Positions 8,686 through 16,547 of a stretch of 64,000 nt of DNA are shown here, one piece after another. Below the pieces are notes generated by a model. It did no database searches and was not told where the DNA came from. It saw nothing but the letters and a program-made list of their open reading frames with translations. Origin of the DNA: Halolamina pelagica (GTDB taxonomy: Archaea; Halobacteriota; Halobacteria; Halobacteriales; Haloferacaceae); the NCBI RefSeq assembly GCF_900115675.1, contig NZ_FOXI01000009.1:1-64000 (forward strand), written 5' to 3'. The translations under genes and the position numbers were made by a program. Numbering within the stretch: the first letter of the stretch is position 1; each line of letters begins with the position of its first letter.

Positions 8686-8928
8686 TCACTCGTTTGAAAA
8701 TCGTTGTTTGAGCGCTTGGTCGGACCACCAAACAGCCCCGGTTTCACCGACCTTCTTCTTCTGTATAGTACCTGATTCCGCAAGATCCTCTAATCGCTGG
8801 TAGGTTCCACGTCGTCCCATATCGATGGCCTCAGCTACATCACGGGTGGTAAGTACAGGGTCGGGAGATTGTTGGAAGACATCGAGAATTTCCTCATCAG
8901 ATACAGTCGGTTTCCGGCCAGCCGCCAT
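8686..8928 (-). CDS. Winged-helix DNA-binding protein
   Basis: The 80-residue protein is a single wHTH: helix LTTRDVAEAIDMGRRGTYQRLEDLAESG followed by a wing and WWSDQ. Its opening GRKPTVSDEEILDVF matches the start of the protein at 18700-19782 (GREPTVSDSELLELF), so both are built on the same regulator module. It is the first gene of a minus-strand group with the HEPN-like gene and is divergent from 9118-9597. The intergenic region contains two palindromes, so it may repress itself and its neighbour. Confidence 0.75.
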   Translation of the reverse strand: MAAGRKPTVSDEEILDVFQQSPDPVLTTRDVAEAIDMGRRGTYQRLEDLAESGTIQKKKVGETGAVWWSDQALKQRFSNE

Positions 8929-8978
8929 TACCGGTGAGAGATTTTACGCAGGGAAAGTCATTCGCTCGTTCGAAGGTA

Positions 8979-9043
8979 TTAATTCCTGCAAAGGAATTAA
9001 ATGGTGCTAGTGTGACCTTGTGGGTGTGAAAGGTGCACCCACA
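8979..9043. promoter_or_regulatory. Two candidate operators between divergent regulator genes
   Basis: TTAATTCC-TGCAAA-GGAATTAA (8979-9000) has perfect 8-bp arms. TGTGGGTG...CACCCACA (9019-9026 and 9036-9043) has another 8-bp pair. They lie between the wHTH gene starting at 8928 (minus) and the wHTH gene starting at 9118 (plus), where a dimeric repressor would control both directions. Binding is inferred from position and symmetry. Confidence 0.45.
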
Positions 9044-9117
9044 GGACCGATCGGTAACTCACAGACAGTCACCACTAGTAGGAAATCAACCAGCTGTAGG
9101 GAAGCACGAAACGTGAA

Positions 9118-9597
9118 ATGTTCGACCCCACTCACATCTCGAAGAACACTGACGAAACCGCCTCAACAATCCACCATACCTTGCGCGCTTCAAGACGCCG
9201 GTATACGATCTTCCTATTAATCCATTATCACCCTCAATTACGGGTTGCACCTGACCAGACGGAGTTCTCGAATGGGGGCACCTGCTCACTTTCGGTTCGA
9301 GAACTCGCACGTGAGATAGCGAGTCTCGAAGAAGGAATCTCAAAAGACCAAGCAACCGGGGAAAAATATCGTAACGTCTATAATTCGCTTATACAGACAC
9401 ACCTCCCGAAATTAGCCGAGGTAGGTGCCCTGAACTACAATTCAACGAGCAAGACCGTCAAGCCAGACGAAAACCTCGTCGCGCTGGCCATGGCAGCATC
9501 AATCAGCTGCACCGTCAGTGAACTCATATTCTATTCTTCAATCGTTGACCAATCCGACCACGAGGAAGCGATACTCGACGGCACAATCGACGATTGA
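9118..9597 (+). CDS. DUF7344-like winged-helix regulator
   Basis: The 159-residue protein starts with ASTIHHTLRASRRRYTIFLL (about 16-35), the typical first helix of haloarchaeal wHTH proteins that follow the pattern L...RRR..L..L. A middle insert, SVRELAREIASLE, and HTHLPKLAEVGALNYN form the recognition helix and wing. It is the first gene of a plus-strand series (9118-12922) with a nuclease and a recombinase, separated from the nuclease by 31 nt. A regulatory role for that operon is inferred. Confidence 0.7.
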   Translation: MFDPTHISKNTDETASTIHHTLRASRRRYTIFLLIHYHPQLRVAPDQTEFSNGGTCSLSVRELAREIASLEEGISKDQATGEKYRNVYNSLIQTHLPKLAEVGALNYNSTSKTVKPDENLVALAMAASISCTVSELIFYSSIVDQSDHEEAILDGTIDD

Positions 9598-9628
9598 TGA
9601 TAACCCTCGAAGGCAATATGCCACCAGA

Positions 9629-10801
9629 ATGGACTCAGAGAACAACGAGTTTGTCCTACTCACGAACAAGGGCGAGACGACCCAAACCGGTCCCGGAGAT
9701 GCCGTCGAAGCCTCTCCCGAGGTTGATGAAGCGATCAGAAATCTCGACCCGGATACGTTCAAGAATTGGTGGCAGGAACGCCAAGTTGCCGGGAACATCC
9801 GTAATGGACAACCGTATTTTAACGGAGCAAGCCCAGTCCCGCCCGCTCATCGGCACAGTCCGAACAAATTGCTACGATGCAGCCGGCAGGTGTACTACAG
9901 CCAGGAAAACGCGCCAGAAGAGTCGGACGACCCGTCCGGGATTTTCTGGGCTGGCTCCAGGTTCGAAGAAGATGTCATCGTTCCGTTCCTCGAACAAGAG
10001 GTTATCACTGCAGACCAGTACGTTACGAACTCGATTTGGATCGATTTCTCCGTATCAACCGACGTTGGAGACCTCCGGATAAAGGGCGCAACTGATCCTG
10101 TAATCGTCACTCCTGACTATGACCCAGTGCTCCTCACGGAGATCAAGACAAAACGGTCTCTAGACGGCGTCGAACAACCGAATAAACACCACAAAGCCCA
10201 GGCGCACGCGTACATGCAGGGCCTTTCCGAGAAGTTCGAAGAAGAGGTTCGAGAAGCTGTCCTCCTCTATGGCAGTCGAACCACCTTCGACATCACACCG
10301 TTCTATATCCAGTTTGACCCGGAGTTTTGGCGAGAGACAGTAGTTGAATGGGCGGCACAGCACACTTCGTACCGAATGAACAATACGCTCCCGCCAGCAA
10401 ATCCAGAATACGCATGGGAGTGTGAATTCTGTAGCTACGCGGAGCGCTGTGGGATGGGAGAACGAGAATTCGAAGACGAAGGAGCAACCGGGCTACTACC
10501 GCTGTTCACCGAGTACCCGCGTGAGAAAGTCACCGAATACCTCGACACCCACAGTAACGCAAAACTCACCCCAGCCCTGGCATATGCGTTCTCCGACTTA
10601 GCAGAAGAGCACGCAGTGCATGACTGGTCCTGCCGAGGATGCGGAGAGACGTACGAATGGCAGTCAATCGAATGGCGTCCCTCGAACACCCGCCCACCCC
10701 ACTGTCCCTCATGTGAGAAACAAGGTGAGCGTAGATTCTTATCGGGCCCTCAACCGGTGGATCAGCAACCACTCACAGGAGGTGCTGCCGATGGCACGTG
10801 A
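9629..10801 (+). CDS. Cas4/AddB-like Fe-S PD-(D/E)XK nuclease with C-terminal zinc ribbon
   Basis: The 390-residue protein has the four-cysteine Fe-S pattern of Cas4/AddB nucleases: one Cys in LLRCSRQVYY (about 70) and three in WECEFCSYAERCG (about 270). Between them lie the catalytic motifs: D in KGATDPVIV, E-x-K in LLTEIKTKRS and Q-x3-Y in HKAQAHAYM. A second zinc ribbon (CRGCG...CPSC) closes the protein. I chose ATG 9629 because the longer frame would run back into the preceding gene. Such enzymes are 5'-3' exonucleases or DNA-end processors. No cas genes or CRISPR array are present, so the role is probably with the recombinase encoded downstream. Confidence 0.8.
   Translation: MDSENNEFVLLTNKGETTQTGPGDAVEASPEVDEAIRNLDPDTFKNWWQERQVAGNIRNGQPYFNGASPVPPAHRHSPNKLLRCSRQVYYSQENAPEESDDPSGIFWAGSRFEEDVIVPFLEQEVITADQYVTNSIWIDFSVSTDVGDLRIKGATDPVIVTPDYDPVLLTEIKTKRSLDGVEQPNKHHKAQAHAYMQGLSEKFEEEVREAVLLYGSRTTFDITPFYIQFDPEFWRETVVEWAAQHTSYRMNNTLPPANPEYAWECEFCSYAERCGMGEREFEDEGATGLLPLFTEYPREKVTEYLDTHSNAKLTPALAYAFSDLAEEHAVHDWSCRGCGETYEWQSIEWRPSNTRPPHCPSCEKQGERRFLSGPQPVDQQPLTGGAADGT
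10776..10782 (+). promoter_or_regulatory. Strong Shine-Dalgarno sequence
   Basis: GGAGGTG lies 8 nt before ATG 10791, inside the end of the nuclease gene. It fixes the start of the next gene and implies coupled translation, unlike the leaderless first genes. Confidence 0.6.
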
Positions 10802-11348
10802 TTGGATCCAAGTCGATACTCTCCGAGAAACTTGGATCTTCCTGATCATTCAATCCCGAGACCAAGCCCATTCTGCACAACCAAGTGAACCAAAGGCTCC
10901 GGTATACTGGGAGTTCGGAGTAGGGAACGCTGATCAAATCATCACTACAGAGGCTGAACGACTCGACAGTGGCCAAATCGAGTCAAACACAGAACTAATC
11001 GAAGATCTCGAAGAAGCACTAGAACCCTACCGCTACCAAGAAACGATTCTGATCACCCCCACCAGCAGGATGCTTACTACTCTTCGACGAGAGTTGTGCT
11101 CAAACGGAAGTACTACCGCGAGCCTCCGAGGGTTTCGGCATCTCTCATTAGAACACCAGCTCGTAGAGTACCTTGATGCCGAATTACGAGACTACGAACT
11201 CTCACGAGAGGACTGGACAGCACCCCGGTTTACCGAGACAAACTCCCCTGAAGTCGTGAGCACAGGAACAATCCAAGAATTCTGGGAGATCTGGACGGAC
11301 ATATTCCGACTCCTCCCTGCAAATGAACTCGCGGGGGAAGCAGTATGA
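10791..11348 (+). CDS. Unknown protein in nuclease-recombinase operon
   Basis: The 185-residue acidic protein starts at ATG 10791, overlapping the nuclease stop by 11 nt behind a perfect GGAGGTG. It has no motif I recognise; the middle section (about 90-140) looks alpha/beta, with LITPTSRMLTTLRREL, and the C-terminus ends IWTDIFRLLPANELAGEAV. The tight overlap suggests it acts with the Cas4-like nuclease. Confidence 0.65.
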   Translation: MARDWIQVDTLRETWIFLIIQSRDQAHSAQPSEPKAPVYWEFGVGNADQIITTEAERLDSGQIESNTELIEDLEEALEPYRYQETILITPTSRMLTTLRRELCSNGSTTASLRGFRHLSLEHQLVEYLDAELRDYELSREDWTAPRFTETNSPEVVSTGTIQEFWEIWTDIFRLLPANELAGEAV

Positions 11349-11397
11349 CTTCCCAACAATCAGCTAAGCAGCAGTCCCAGTGGCGAGGGGAAATGTG

Positions 11398-11928
11398 ATG
11401 GTAGATGATTCAGAGTCTACCTTCACCCGTCGGAAGTTTACCATCACAGAGACATTAGACGAGACTCTTGCTAAACTCGCCCAACAGCACTACCAGGGCA
11501 ATATCAGCTTGTGTATTCGTGCTGCGATCGAAGACCACCGGAAGACACTGAACGGAACCGGGGATGCACAAACGATGAGAGGTATTCAGAAAGATCTGGA
11601 GCGGTTGGCAGACCGGCAGGACTCACTCTCAGCGGCCATCGACGAACTTGACTTATCTGATGCAGATTCTAGAGAAGTAGCGAAACCCCACCGAGACCCG
11701 AGTGATGGGGGGACTTCATACGCCTGCAATGTAGCTCGGGATGCGATTCGAGAGGCAGAAAGACCAGTCCGGATAGAAGATTTACAGGAACGGCTCGAAC
11801 TGCCACTCTCAGAACTGCAACCAGCACTTGGAACACTACTTGATAGAGGGACCATCGTTCGAACAGATGAACACCCGTCTCGGTTCCAATTGGCCGGGTA
11901 TCATCGGACACAGGGTAAGTATGAGTAG
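11398..11928 (+). CDS. RHH-coiled coil-wHTH regulator upstream of recombinase
   Basis: The roughly 176-residue protein has three parts: an N-terminal ribbon-helix-helix (RRKFTITETLDETLAKLAQQHYQGNISLCIRAAIEDH, about 10-48), a coiled coil (about 60-85) and a C-terminal winged helix (IEDLQERLELPLSELQPALGTLLDRGTI). The same three-part design is found at 17716-18270, and both genes directly precede a tyrosine recombinase. ATG 11398 is preferred over 11380, as a purine-rich GAGGGG lies before it. Its stop overlaps the recombinase start by 8 nt. It may regulate the cassette or help place the recombinase on DNA. Confidence 0.75.
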   Translation: MVDDSESTFTRRKFTITETLDETLAKLAQQHYQGNISLCIRAAIEDHRKTLNGTGDAQTMRGIQKDLERLADRQDSLSAAIDELDLSDADSREVAKPHRDPSDGGTSYACNVARDAIREAERPVRIEDLQERLELPLSELQPALGTLLDRGTIVRTDEHPSRFQLAGYHRTQGKYE

Positions 11929-12922
11929 TGACCAGCAGGATTCGGAGTCGTACAGAGTCGCGGACGAGTATGCGCGGGAGTACCTCAGTCGAAACGAAGG
12001 GGTGACTCTCGCTTCATCATCTGTCGAGACGTATGATGGGCATCTGACGGAGTACGTTTCATTTCTCGATCAGCGTGACCGAACGGTAGTTAATGCGGAG
12101 TTCCAAGATGTCCTCGACTATCTCGACTGGTGTGTTCGGCGCGGAAACCGGAAAAGCACCCTCAGTTCAAAACTCGCCACAATCGGTGAGCTCTACAGGT
12201 ACATCCGCCTTCGAACGGATGTTGGAGATGAGCTAGGGTTGGATCCGATTCGGTTCCAAGAGATCGACCTGAATCAATTCAATACACCGCCGCCAATCGA
12301 ACGGGACGCCCTTTCTCGGGATGAAATTCGGCGGTTGTTCGACGCGTTTGATAGTTTCCGAAACCGTCTGATGGCGATCGTAGGTGTTGAGACTGGGCTA
12401 CGGAATTCCGACATCCGGAATCTCCGTCTTGAGGATATCGATGAGAACACCATTCACGTTCGAAACCCGAAGAACTCGAAGCCCTACGACGTCCCCATTA
12501 GTAACGAACTCGCGTTCGAAATCCAGCACTGGAACCGTCACCACCGTCCTGGCTATTCCGCTGCAGCAGAAAGTCCGTATCTATTTCCAAGTCAGTGTGG
12601 GGAACGCTTAGAAGCAAACGGGAGTTTGAACTCGATTATCCGTACTGCTGCAGAACGAGCTGGGATTCAGGAAGTAATCGGGGAGTCCCAAGTTCGAAAG
12701 CAGGAGGGAGATGGCAAGGAGGTTGAGTGTCGAGAATGGCATCGGGTTACTGTTCATACTCTTCGTCATTCCTTCGTGACGCTGCTAAAGGACGCGGGGG
12801 TGAATCTGAATTATCGGATGTTGGTCGCCAACCATGCCGATTCAGACACTACTCGTGGATATACTCACGGAGAGAATGAGGCGTTCAGTCTGATTCGGAG
12901 CCGTTTCGATCCACCACGGTGA
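11921..12922 (+). CDS. XerC/D-type tyrosine recombinase
   Basis: The 333-residue protein starts at ATG 11921 inside the end of the RHH gene (ATGAGTAG overlap). It has a core-binding domain (about 12-105) and a catalytic domain with R161 (TGLRNSD), H279 and R282 (HTLRHSF), H305 and Y314 (TTRGYTHG), so it appears complete. It is paralogous to 16548-17711. It ends a five-gene run with a Cas4-like nuclease; its target site is unknown, though a degenerate repeat lies right behind it (12931-12966). Confidence 0.88.
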   Translation: MSSDQQDSESYRVADEYAREYLSRNEGVTLASSSVETYDGHLTEYVSFLDQRDRTVVNAEFQDVLDYLDWCVRRGNRKSTLSSKLATIGELYRYIRLRTDVGDELGLDPIRFQEIDLNQFNTPPPIERDALSRDEIRRLFDAFDSFRNRLMAIVGVETGLRNSDIRNLRLEDIDENTIHVRNPKNSKPYDVPISNELAFEIQHWNRHHRPGYSAAAESPYLFPSQCGERLEANGSLNSIIRTAAERAGIQEVIGESQVRKQEGDGKEVECREWHRVTVHTLRHSFVTLLKDAGVNLNYRMLVANHADSDTTRGYTHGENEAFSLIRSRFDPPR

Positions 12923-12930
12923 TTCGGTTG

Positions 12931-12966
12931 GAATTTATCACTGGTTGAGGATTTCAACAGGGTCTC
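12931..12966 (-). repeat. Degenerate right-end repeat (GAGGATTTCAACAGGGTC)
   Basis: Read on the minus strand it gives GACCCTGTTGAAATCCTCA, like the left ends at 29542 and 15553. It sits 8 bp after the recombinase stop. Confidence 0.45.
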
Positions 12967-12970
12967 TTGT

Positions 12971-13294
12971 TTAGAAGTTCGATTTCTCGAACTGGAGCCA
13001 AACAGAATATTTGGATTCACTAGCTTCCAAGTCCGAATAGAGAACGGGGTCGTCTTCAGTGATGTCACTCGCACGAGCCTGACAACGAACCTTATAGCCA
13101 GCCTCTCGAAATTCTTTTTCTATGTAGCTTTCGACGGCGTTTTCGACCCATGACCTAACCTGCTTAATCTCATCTGGTAGATCACTCTCATCAACAGTCA
13201 CTTCAACCTCTGCGACCCCCGAAAGATCAGCACTATCAACTCTTATCCCATCTACTCTTTCAACAATACTCTCTACCGCTGTGTCTTGAGACAT
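12971..13294 (-). CDS. Small acidic protein, unknown
   Basis: The 107-residue protein starts at ATG 13294. TTTAAATAG (13320-13328) lies about 29 nt upstream and would serve as the TATA box of a leaderless transcript. Alternating strands and helices (VEVTVDESDLPDEIKQVRSWVENAVESYIEKEF, about 35-67) suggest a compact alpha/beta fold, but I cannot assign a family. It is convergent with the recombinase at 11921-12922. Confidence 0.6.
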   Translation of the reverse strand: MSQDTAVESIVERVDGIRVDSADLSGVAEVEVTVDESDLPDEIKQVRSWVENAVESYIEKEFREAGYKVRCQARASDITEDDPVLYSDLEASESKYSVWLQFEKSNF

Positions 13295-13634
13295 GATTCC
13301 CATAATCAAATGAAACACCCCTATTTAAACATCTGCCCTGAGAACGTCGCTTATCTTTCTCTCCTTTCGGGTTGTATGGAATAGTTCGAATACGGTATCG
13401 ACTGGTAAGTACAGGGGACTCACTTACCGGCGTAAAGTTCAATTGGGACATCTTTGTAGGAACTAATAATTCGACCTCGATAACATCGGCTTGGTTTTCC
13501 CTAGCCTATCAGTCTGAAGTAGAGAAGCTCAAGCTCCAAACAACGTAAAACGGGTTGCCCGTCATCTAGGACACAATCCTCTCGTACTGCACGGAAAGAT
13601 TTTACACCTGGGGAAAGAATTATCGTTAGCAACC
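13295..13634. other. Intergenic region with TATA box and inverted repeat
   Basis: No gene is evident. It holds the TATA-like TTTAAATAG at 13320-13328 (minus), an inverted repeat GGTAAGT...ACTTACC (13404-13410 and 13422-13428) that resembles the inner part of the dispersed repeats, and the upstream region of the toxin-antitoxin pair with TTTTACA near 13597. Confidence 0.4.
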
Positions 13635-14648
13635 ATGCTCACTCCAGGGGATGAGGATGACCTCCTCAAGGATATTGAGGAGGGAATTCAGATCGCCATG
13701 GATTGGGAGGGATATTCTTCCGATTCTATTGACCCAATCAAGGTCAATAAGTTAGCGCATTTTGCGATTCAAGATTTGGGTGTTCCTGTTACTTACGGGT
13801 GGTACAAATACGGACCAGCTCCTGTATTTGATACCAGTACTGCACGGATTGAGGCGACTCCAGAATCTGAAATTAAAGCATCGGAAGAGTCACGTCTCCC
13901 TGATCCAGGTGATGAACTTTACAGCCCCGAGGAGTACGCTTATTATTTCACTAGAGACTGTACTCACTTCGATAGAATTCTCCAGACCCCGACCAAAGAG
14001 TATCTGATCGAGTTCTATGAAGATCATGCGCCCTCTCCCTATGGAAGTTTGTATAAACAGAGTGTTCAGGTGCAGGTCATTCTTGATAATATTAAGGAAG
14101 ATAACCAATGGCATGCAGAGGCTGAGGACTATTCCAAATCATTGAGTCACGAACTTACTGAATTACATAGAGAGTTGCTCAAAGTTGAGGCACTAAGTGA
14201 GGTGTTCAATACGTATAGTGAATACTCAAAACTCCTCAAACGAGTTATCGCAGAAGCTTCAGATAAAAACGACCTGACGCCAGTTCAAGAACGGTTTATT
14301 AAAAAAGTCGTTAATTTGTTCTACTCTGATGTCTGGAAGTATGCTGCCCTGTTGATTTCGAAGAATACTGTTCATCTCTCCCCTGGCAAAAATGATGACA
14401 AACTGTTGAACGCAATCGATGGAAATCTTCAAACGCTCCGGGGAGACATTGATGACGAAATCAATAGTTTGAGGGGGCAAGCAGTGGCAAGAAATCTCTA
14501 TACGGAGTACTCAAGAGATGGCCCAGATGACGGTCCACAGAGAGAGAAATGCGAAACCACTAATCAAAATGTAGAACCTTGGACAAAAGCTACTGCTGAT
14601 TCGATCACGACAAAACTAGCCGTGAGAACTGATGAAGTTGATAGATAG
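13635..14648 (+). CDS. Probable antitoxin with Panacea/SocA-like N-terminus
   Basis: The 337-residue protein opens with IDPIKVNKLAHFAIQDLGVPVTYGWYKYGPAPVFD (about 33-67). This recalls the KLxYxA...G.P....W.YGP pattern of Panacea/SocA-type antitoxins, though the match is partial. A long helical region follows (about 140-285) and the C-terminus is polar. It lies 5 nt before a MazF-like toxin gene on the same strand, the usual order of antitoxin then toxin. It is much longer than MazE-type antitoxins. The antitoxin role rests mainly on this context. Confidence 0.5.
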   Translation: MLTPGDEDDLLKDIEEGIQIAMDWEGYSSDSIDPIKVNKLAHFAIQDLGVPVTYGWYKYGPAPVFDTSTARIEATPESEIKASEESRLPDPGDELYSPEEYAYYFTRDCTHFDRILQTPTKEYLIEFYEDHAPSPYGSLYKQSVQVQVILDNIKEDNQWHAEAEDYSKSLSHELTELHRELLKVEALSEVFNTYSEYSKLLKRVIAEASDKNDLTPVQERFIKKVVNLFYSDVWKYAALLISKNTVHLSPGKNDDKLLNAIDGNLQTLRGDIDDEINSLRGQAVARNLYTEYSRDGPDDGPQREKCETTNQNVEPWTKATADSITTKLAVRTDEVDR

Positions 14649-14653
14649 GGTCT

Positions 14654-15037
14654 ATGCCAACGGTATCTAGAGGGGACGTAGTTTGGGTAACTTTTCCAGA
14701 TCCAGAAGATATTCCCGACGAAGAATTTGAAAATCCTCATCCAGCTATCATAGTTCAGAACGATACCCGGAATCATAGACACGATACAACCATCGTAGCT
14801 CCGTTAAGCACAAGTCAGTCATCAGAAGAAGAATTTGCAGACGTAGCAATTTCCTCAACAAGTGAAGAGGTTGACGACGACTCCATAGCAAAGCTCGGAC
14901 TACTTAGTGCTGTTTCAGTCCCGGGAAGAATCATGGACCAAAGCGAGGACCCCAATGTTTGGAAGATGGGGGAACTCTCTGCCAGTAAGATGAGTGAGAT
15001 AGAAGCACGTCTAGAGGTTCTATTAGGTATTGCTTGA
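14654..15037 (+). CDS. PemK/MazF family toxin
   Basis: The 127-residue protein has the MazF start SRGDVVWVTFPDPE, then HPAIIVQND (about 29-37) and TTIVAPLSTS (about 45-54), matching the GDVVxV...RPxxVxxN...xxVxPxT core of sequence-specific mRNA endonucleases. LLSAVSVPGRIM (about 83-94) corresponds to the later conserved strand. Canonical MazF has Arg where this has HPAI, so activity should not be assumed. It is coupled (5 nt gap) to the probable antitoxin gene and is AT-rich compared with the core genes. Confidence 0.75.
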   Translation: MPTVSRGDVVWVTFPDPEDIPDEEFENPHPAIIVQNDTRNHRHDTTIVAPLSTSQSSEEEFADVAISSTSEEVDDDSIAKLGLLSAVSVPGRIMDQSEDPNVWKMGELSASKMSEIEARLEVLLGIA

Positions 15038-15544
15038 TAGTACATTCTAACCTGATAATTATTCAATAAGATATTTCGATCATCTCGGAGAGGGATTTTG
15101 GAATACTCTATTTTACTGCCAGGATATATACTATATCTCTCTTACAGCTACTGTAGCATTTTTCGGCTGATAGATAATCTGGCGATTTGGTCACAGGAGT
15201 TACTCACAGATATTTCAACAAGACAAGTACCGAAATATTATAATCTCAATATTACCCAAACTCAGGAATTTAGGCGCGAGAAACTGGCAGAACTGAACGA
15301 TGGTCATTGAATGACCACCTCACCCCTTGAAAGCAGGGTTTCTAGGCCTGAGATGCCCATTTAGTGACCACTATTACACCCTAATGCTCCTCAATAATCC
15401 ATGAGCCTCTCCTGAGTACGGGGTTTACCTACCTGTTCTTCTGAGATCCATTTGATCGGGAATACGGGGTAACTGGACAGCGCTAACTACAGACGAACTT
15501 CTTTTCGCCTCGGGCGCACTTCGCGCACCGCTCGGCGAAAACCC
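15038..15544. other. Gene-free AT-rich stretch
   Basis: A short frame at 15098-15310 has no recognisable feature and low-complexity residues, so I do not call it. The region ends at the target-site duplication of the transposable unit at 15553-16304. Confidence 0.4.
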
Positions 15545-15552
15545 GTTCATGC

Positions 15553-16304
15553 GCCTCTGTTGAAATCCTATTGGTTAGACACCATCTGCTGTGAAACACC
15601 CGGTAAGTGGGGTTGCGCACCTAACACGAATCACTCATACGAGGAATGATTTCTTCGCGTTCTTCTTTCTGAAGAATGGCTTTGATATAGACAGGATACT
15701 CATCCTCTGTATCCGGTGAATCGCTTGCAGAAGTGACGATAATTGAGCTCGGCGCGACCTTTTTCAGAAGGTCATATGAGGGGGAAGGAAATTCAATATC
15801 CGCATTGTCAATCGACGGTACAATTGTCCGGGTGGTTACTAATATCCCCGAATCGTACGGTTGGATAGGGATTTTCTCAACGATACAGTCTGTTCGGTTT
15901 GAAACAGTCCTTCTCAATTCCTGCTCTATATCGTCCAGAGAAGTGTTTCCCATAGAGACTTCAATTAGACTACCCTCTGTTTGAGTCGGGCCAATCGTCC
16001 TTACTGGATTTGATTCGGTAGGAGGGCCTGTCGAAGAAGATGGGGTATCTCCAAGGCAACCTCCTATTGAGACTACAACGAGAGCAGGGAACTTCTGAAT
16101 GGCTGACCGGCGGCCCATCGAATCCATATTCCAATTTATAAATCGAACGGAATAAATGAAAGGGTGTTCCTGACTTATACTCCGTTGTGATTCAGTAAAC
16201 GGTTGCTCTGTACTTAGCGATTTGACTCCGACCTCTTGGCCGACAGACGCTCCGTCTTCAGTAGCACTTGAAAACTATCAGCAGCTTAGGATTTCAACAG
16301 AGCC
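15553..16304. mobile_element. 752-bp transposable unit with 18-bp TIRs carrying a lipoprotein gene
   Basis: The left end GCCTCTGTTGAAATCCTA (15553-15570) and the reverse complement of the right end, GGCTCTGTTGAAATCCTA (16304-16287), differ at one base. An 8-bp direct repeat GTTCATGC flanks it (15545-15552 and 16305-16312). No transposase lies inside, only the lipoprotein gene 15621-16127. An 8-bp duplication and a terminus like GGCxCTGTTGxAA recall the IS6 family, so it may be a non-autonomous derivative moved by a transposase elsewhere in the genome. Family assignment is inference. Positions 16305-16547 to its right hold no gene. Confidence 0.65.
15621..16127 (-). CDS. Lipoprotein, function unknown
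   Basis: The 168-residue protein has a short GRRSAIQKFP start, a hydrophobic stretch and the lipobox SIGGC (Cys near 24), then a Ser/Thr/Pro linker common in haloarchaeal surface lipoproteins. The body (about 50-168) has no motif I know. It is the only gene inside the TIR-bounded unit 15553-16304, which makes it cargo, or the remnant of something larger. Confidence 0.65.
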   Translation of the reverse strand: MDSMGRRSAIQKFPALVVVSIGGCLGDTPSSSTGPPTESNPVRTIGPTQTEGSLIEVSMGNTSLDDIEQELRRTVSNRTDCIVEKIPIQPYDSGILVTTRTIVPSIDNADIEFPSPSYDLLKKVAPSSIIVTSASDSPDTEDEYPVYIKAILQKEEREEIIPRMSDSC

Positions 16305-16547
16305 GTTCATGCCAAATGCCGACGGCGAAGCCGAAGGCTGAGCAGTCGGTGAATCGCGTTCACTACCGGGTCCTTCGGACCGCTGGTTCGCGCGAATGTT
16401 CGATTCGCTCAAACCTCTATACAACAGATTTACCAAAGTTTGTGTCTGAAAAATGGGGTTTAAACAGCGCCACCAAATCCCTACTAGTCAATAAAACCTG
16501 CTAAGAGCTATATAAATTTTAAATAGGATACCAAAATATATCTAGTA

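Noticed and set aside
9629-10801. A real CRISPR-associated Cas4
   Set aside because: No CRISPR repeats and no other cas genes anywhere in the window. The Fe-S nuclease is more likely part of the recombinase operon.
15098-15310. 70-codon frame after the MazF-like gene
   Set aside because: AT-rich low-complexity translation without recognisable features.
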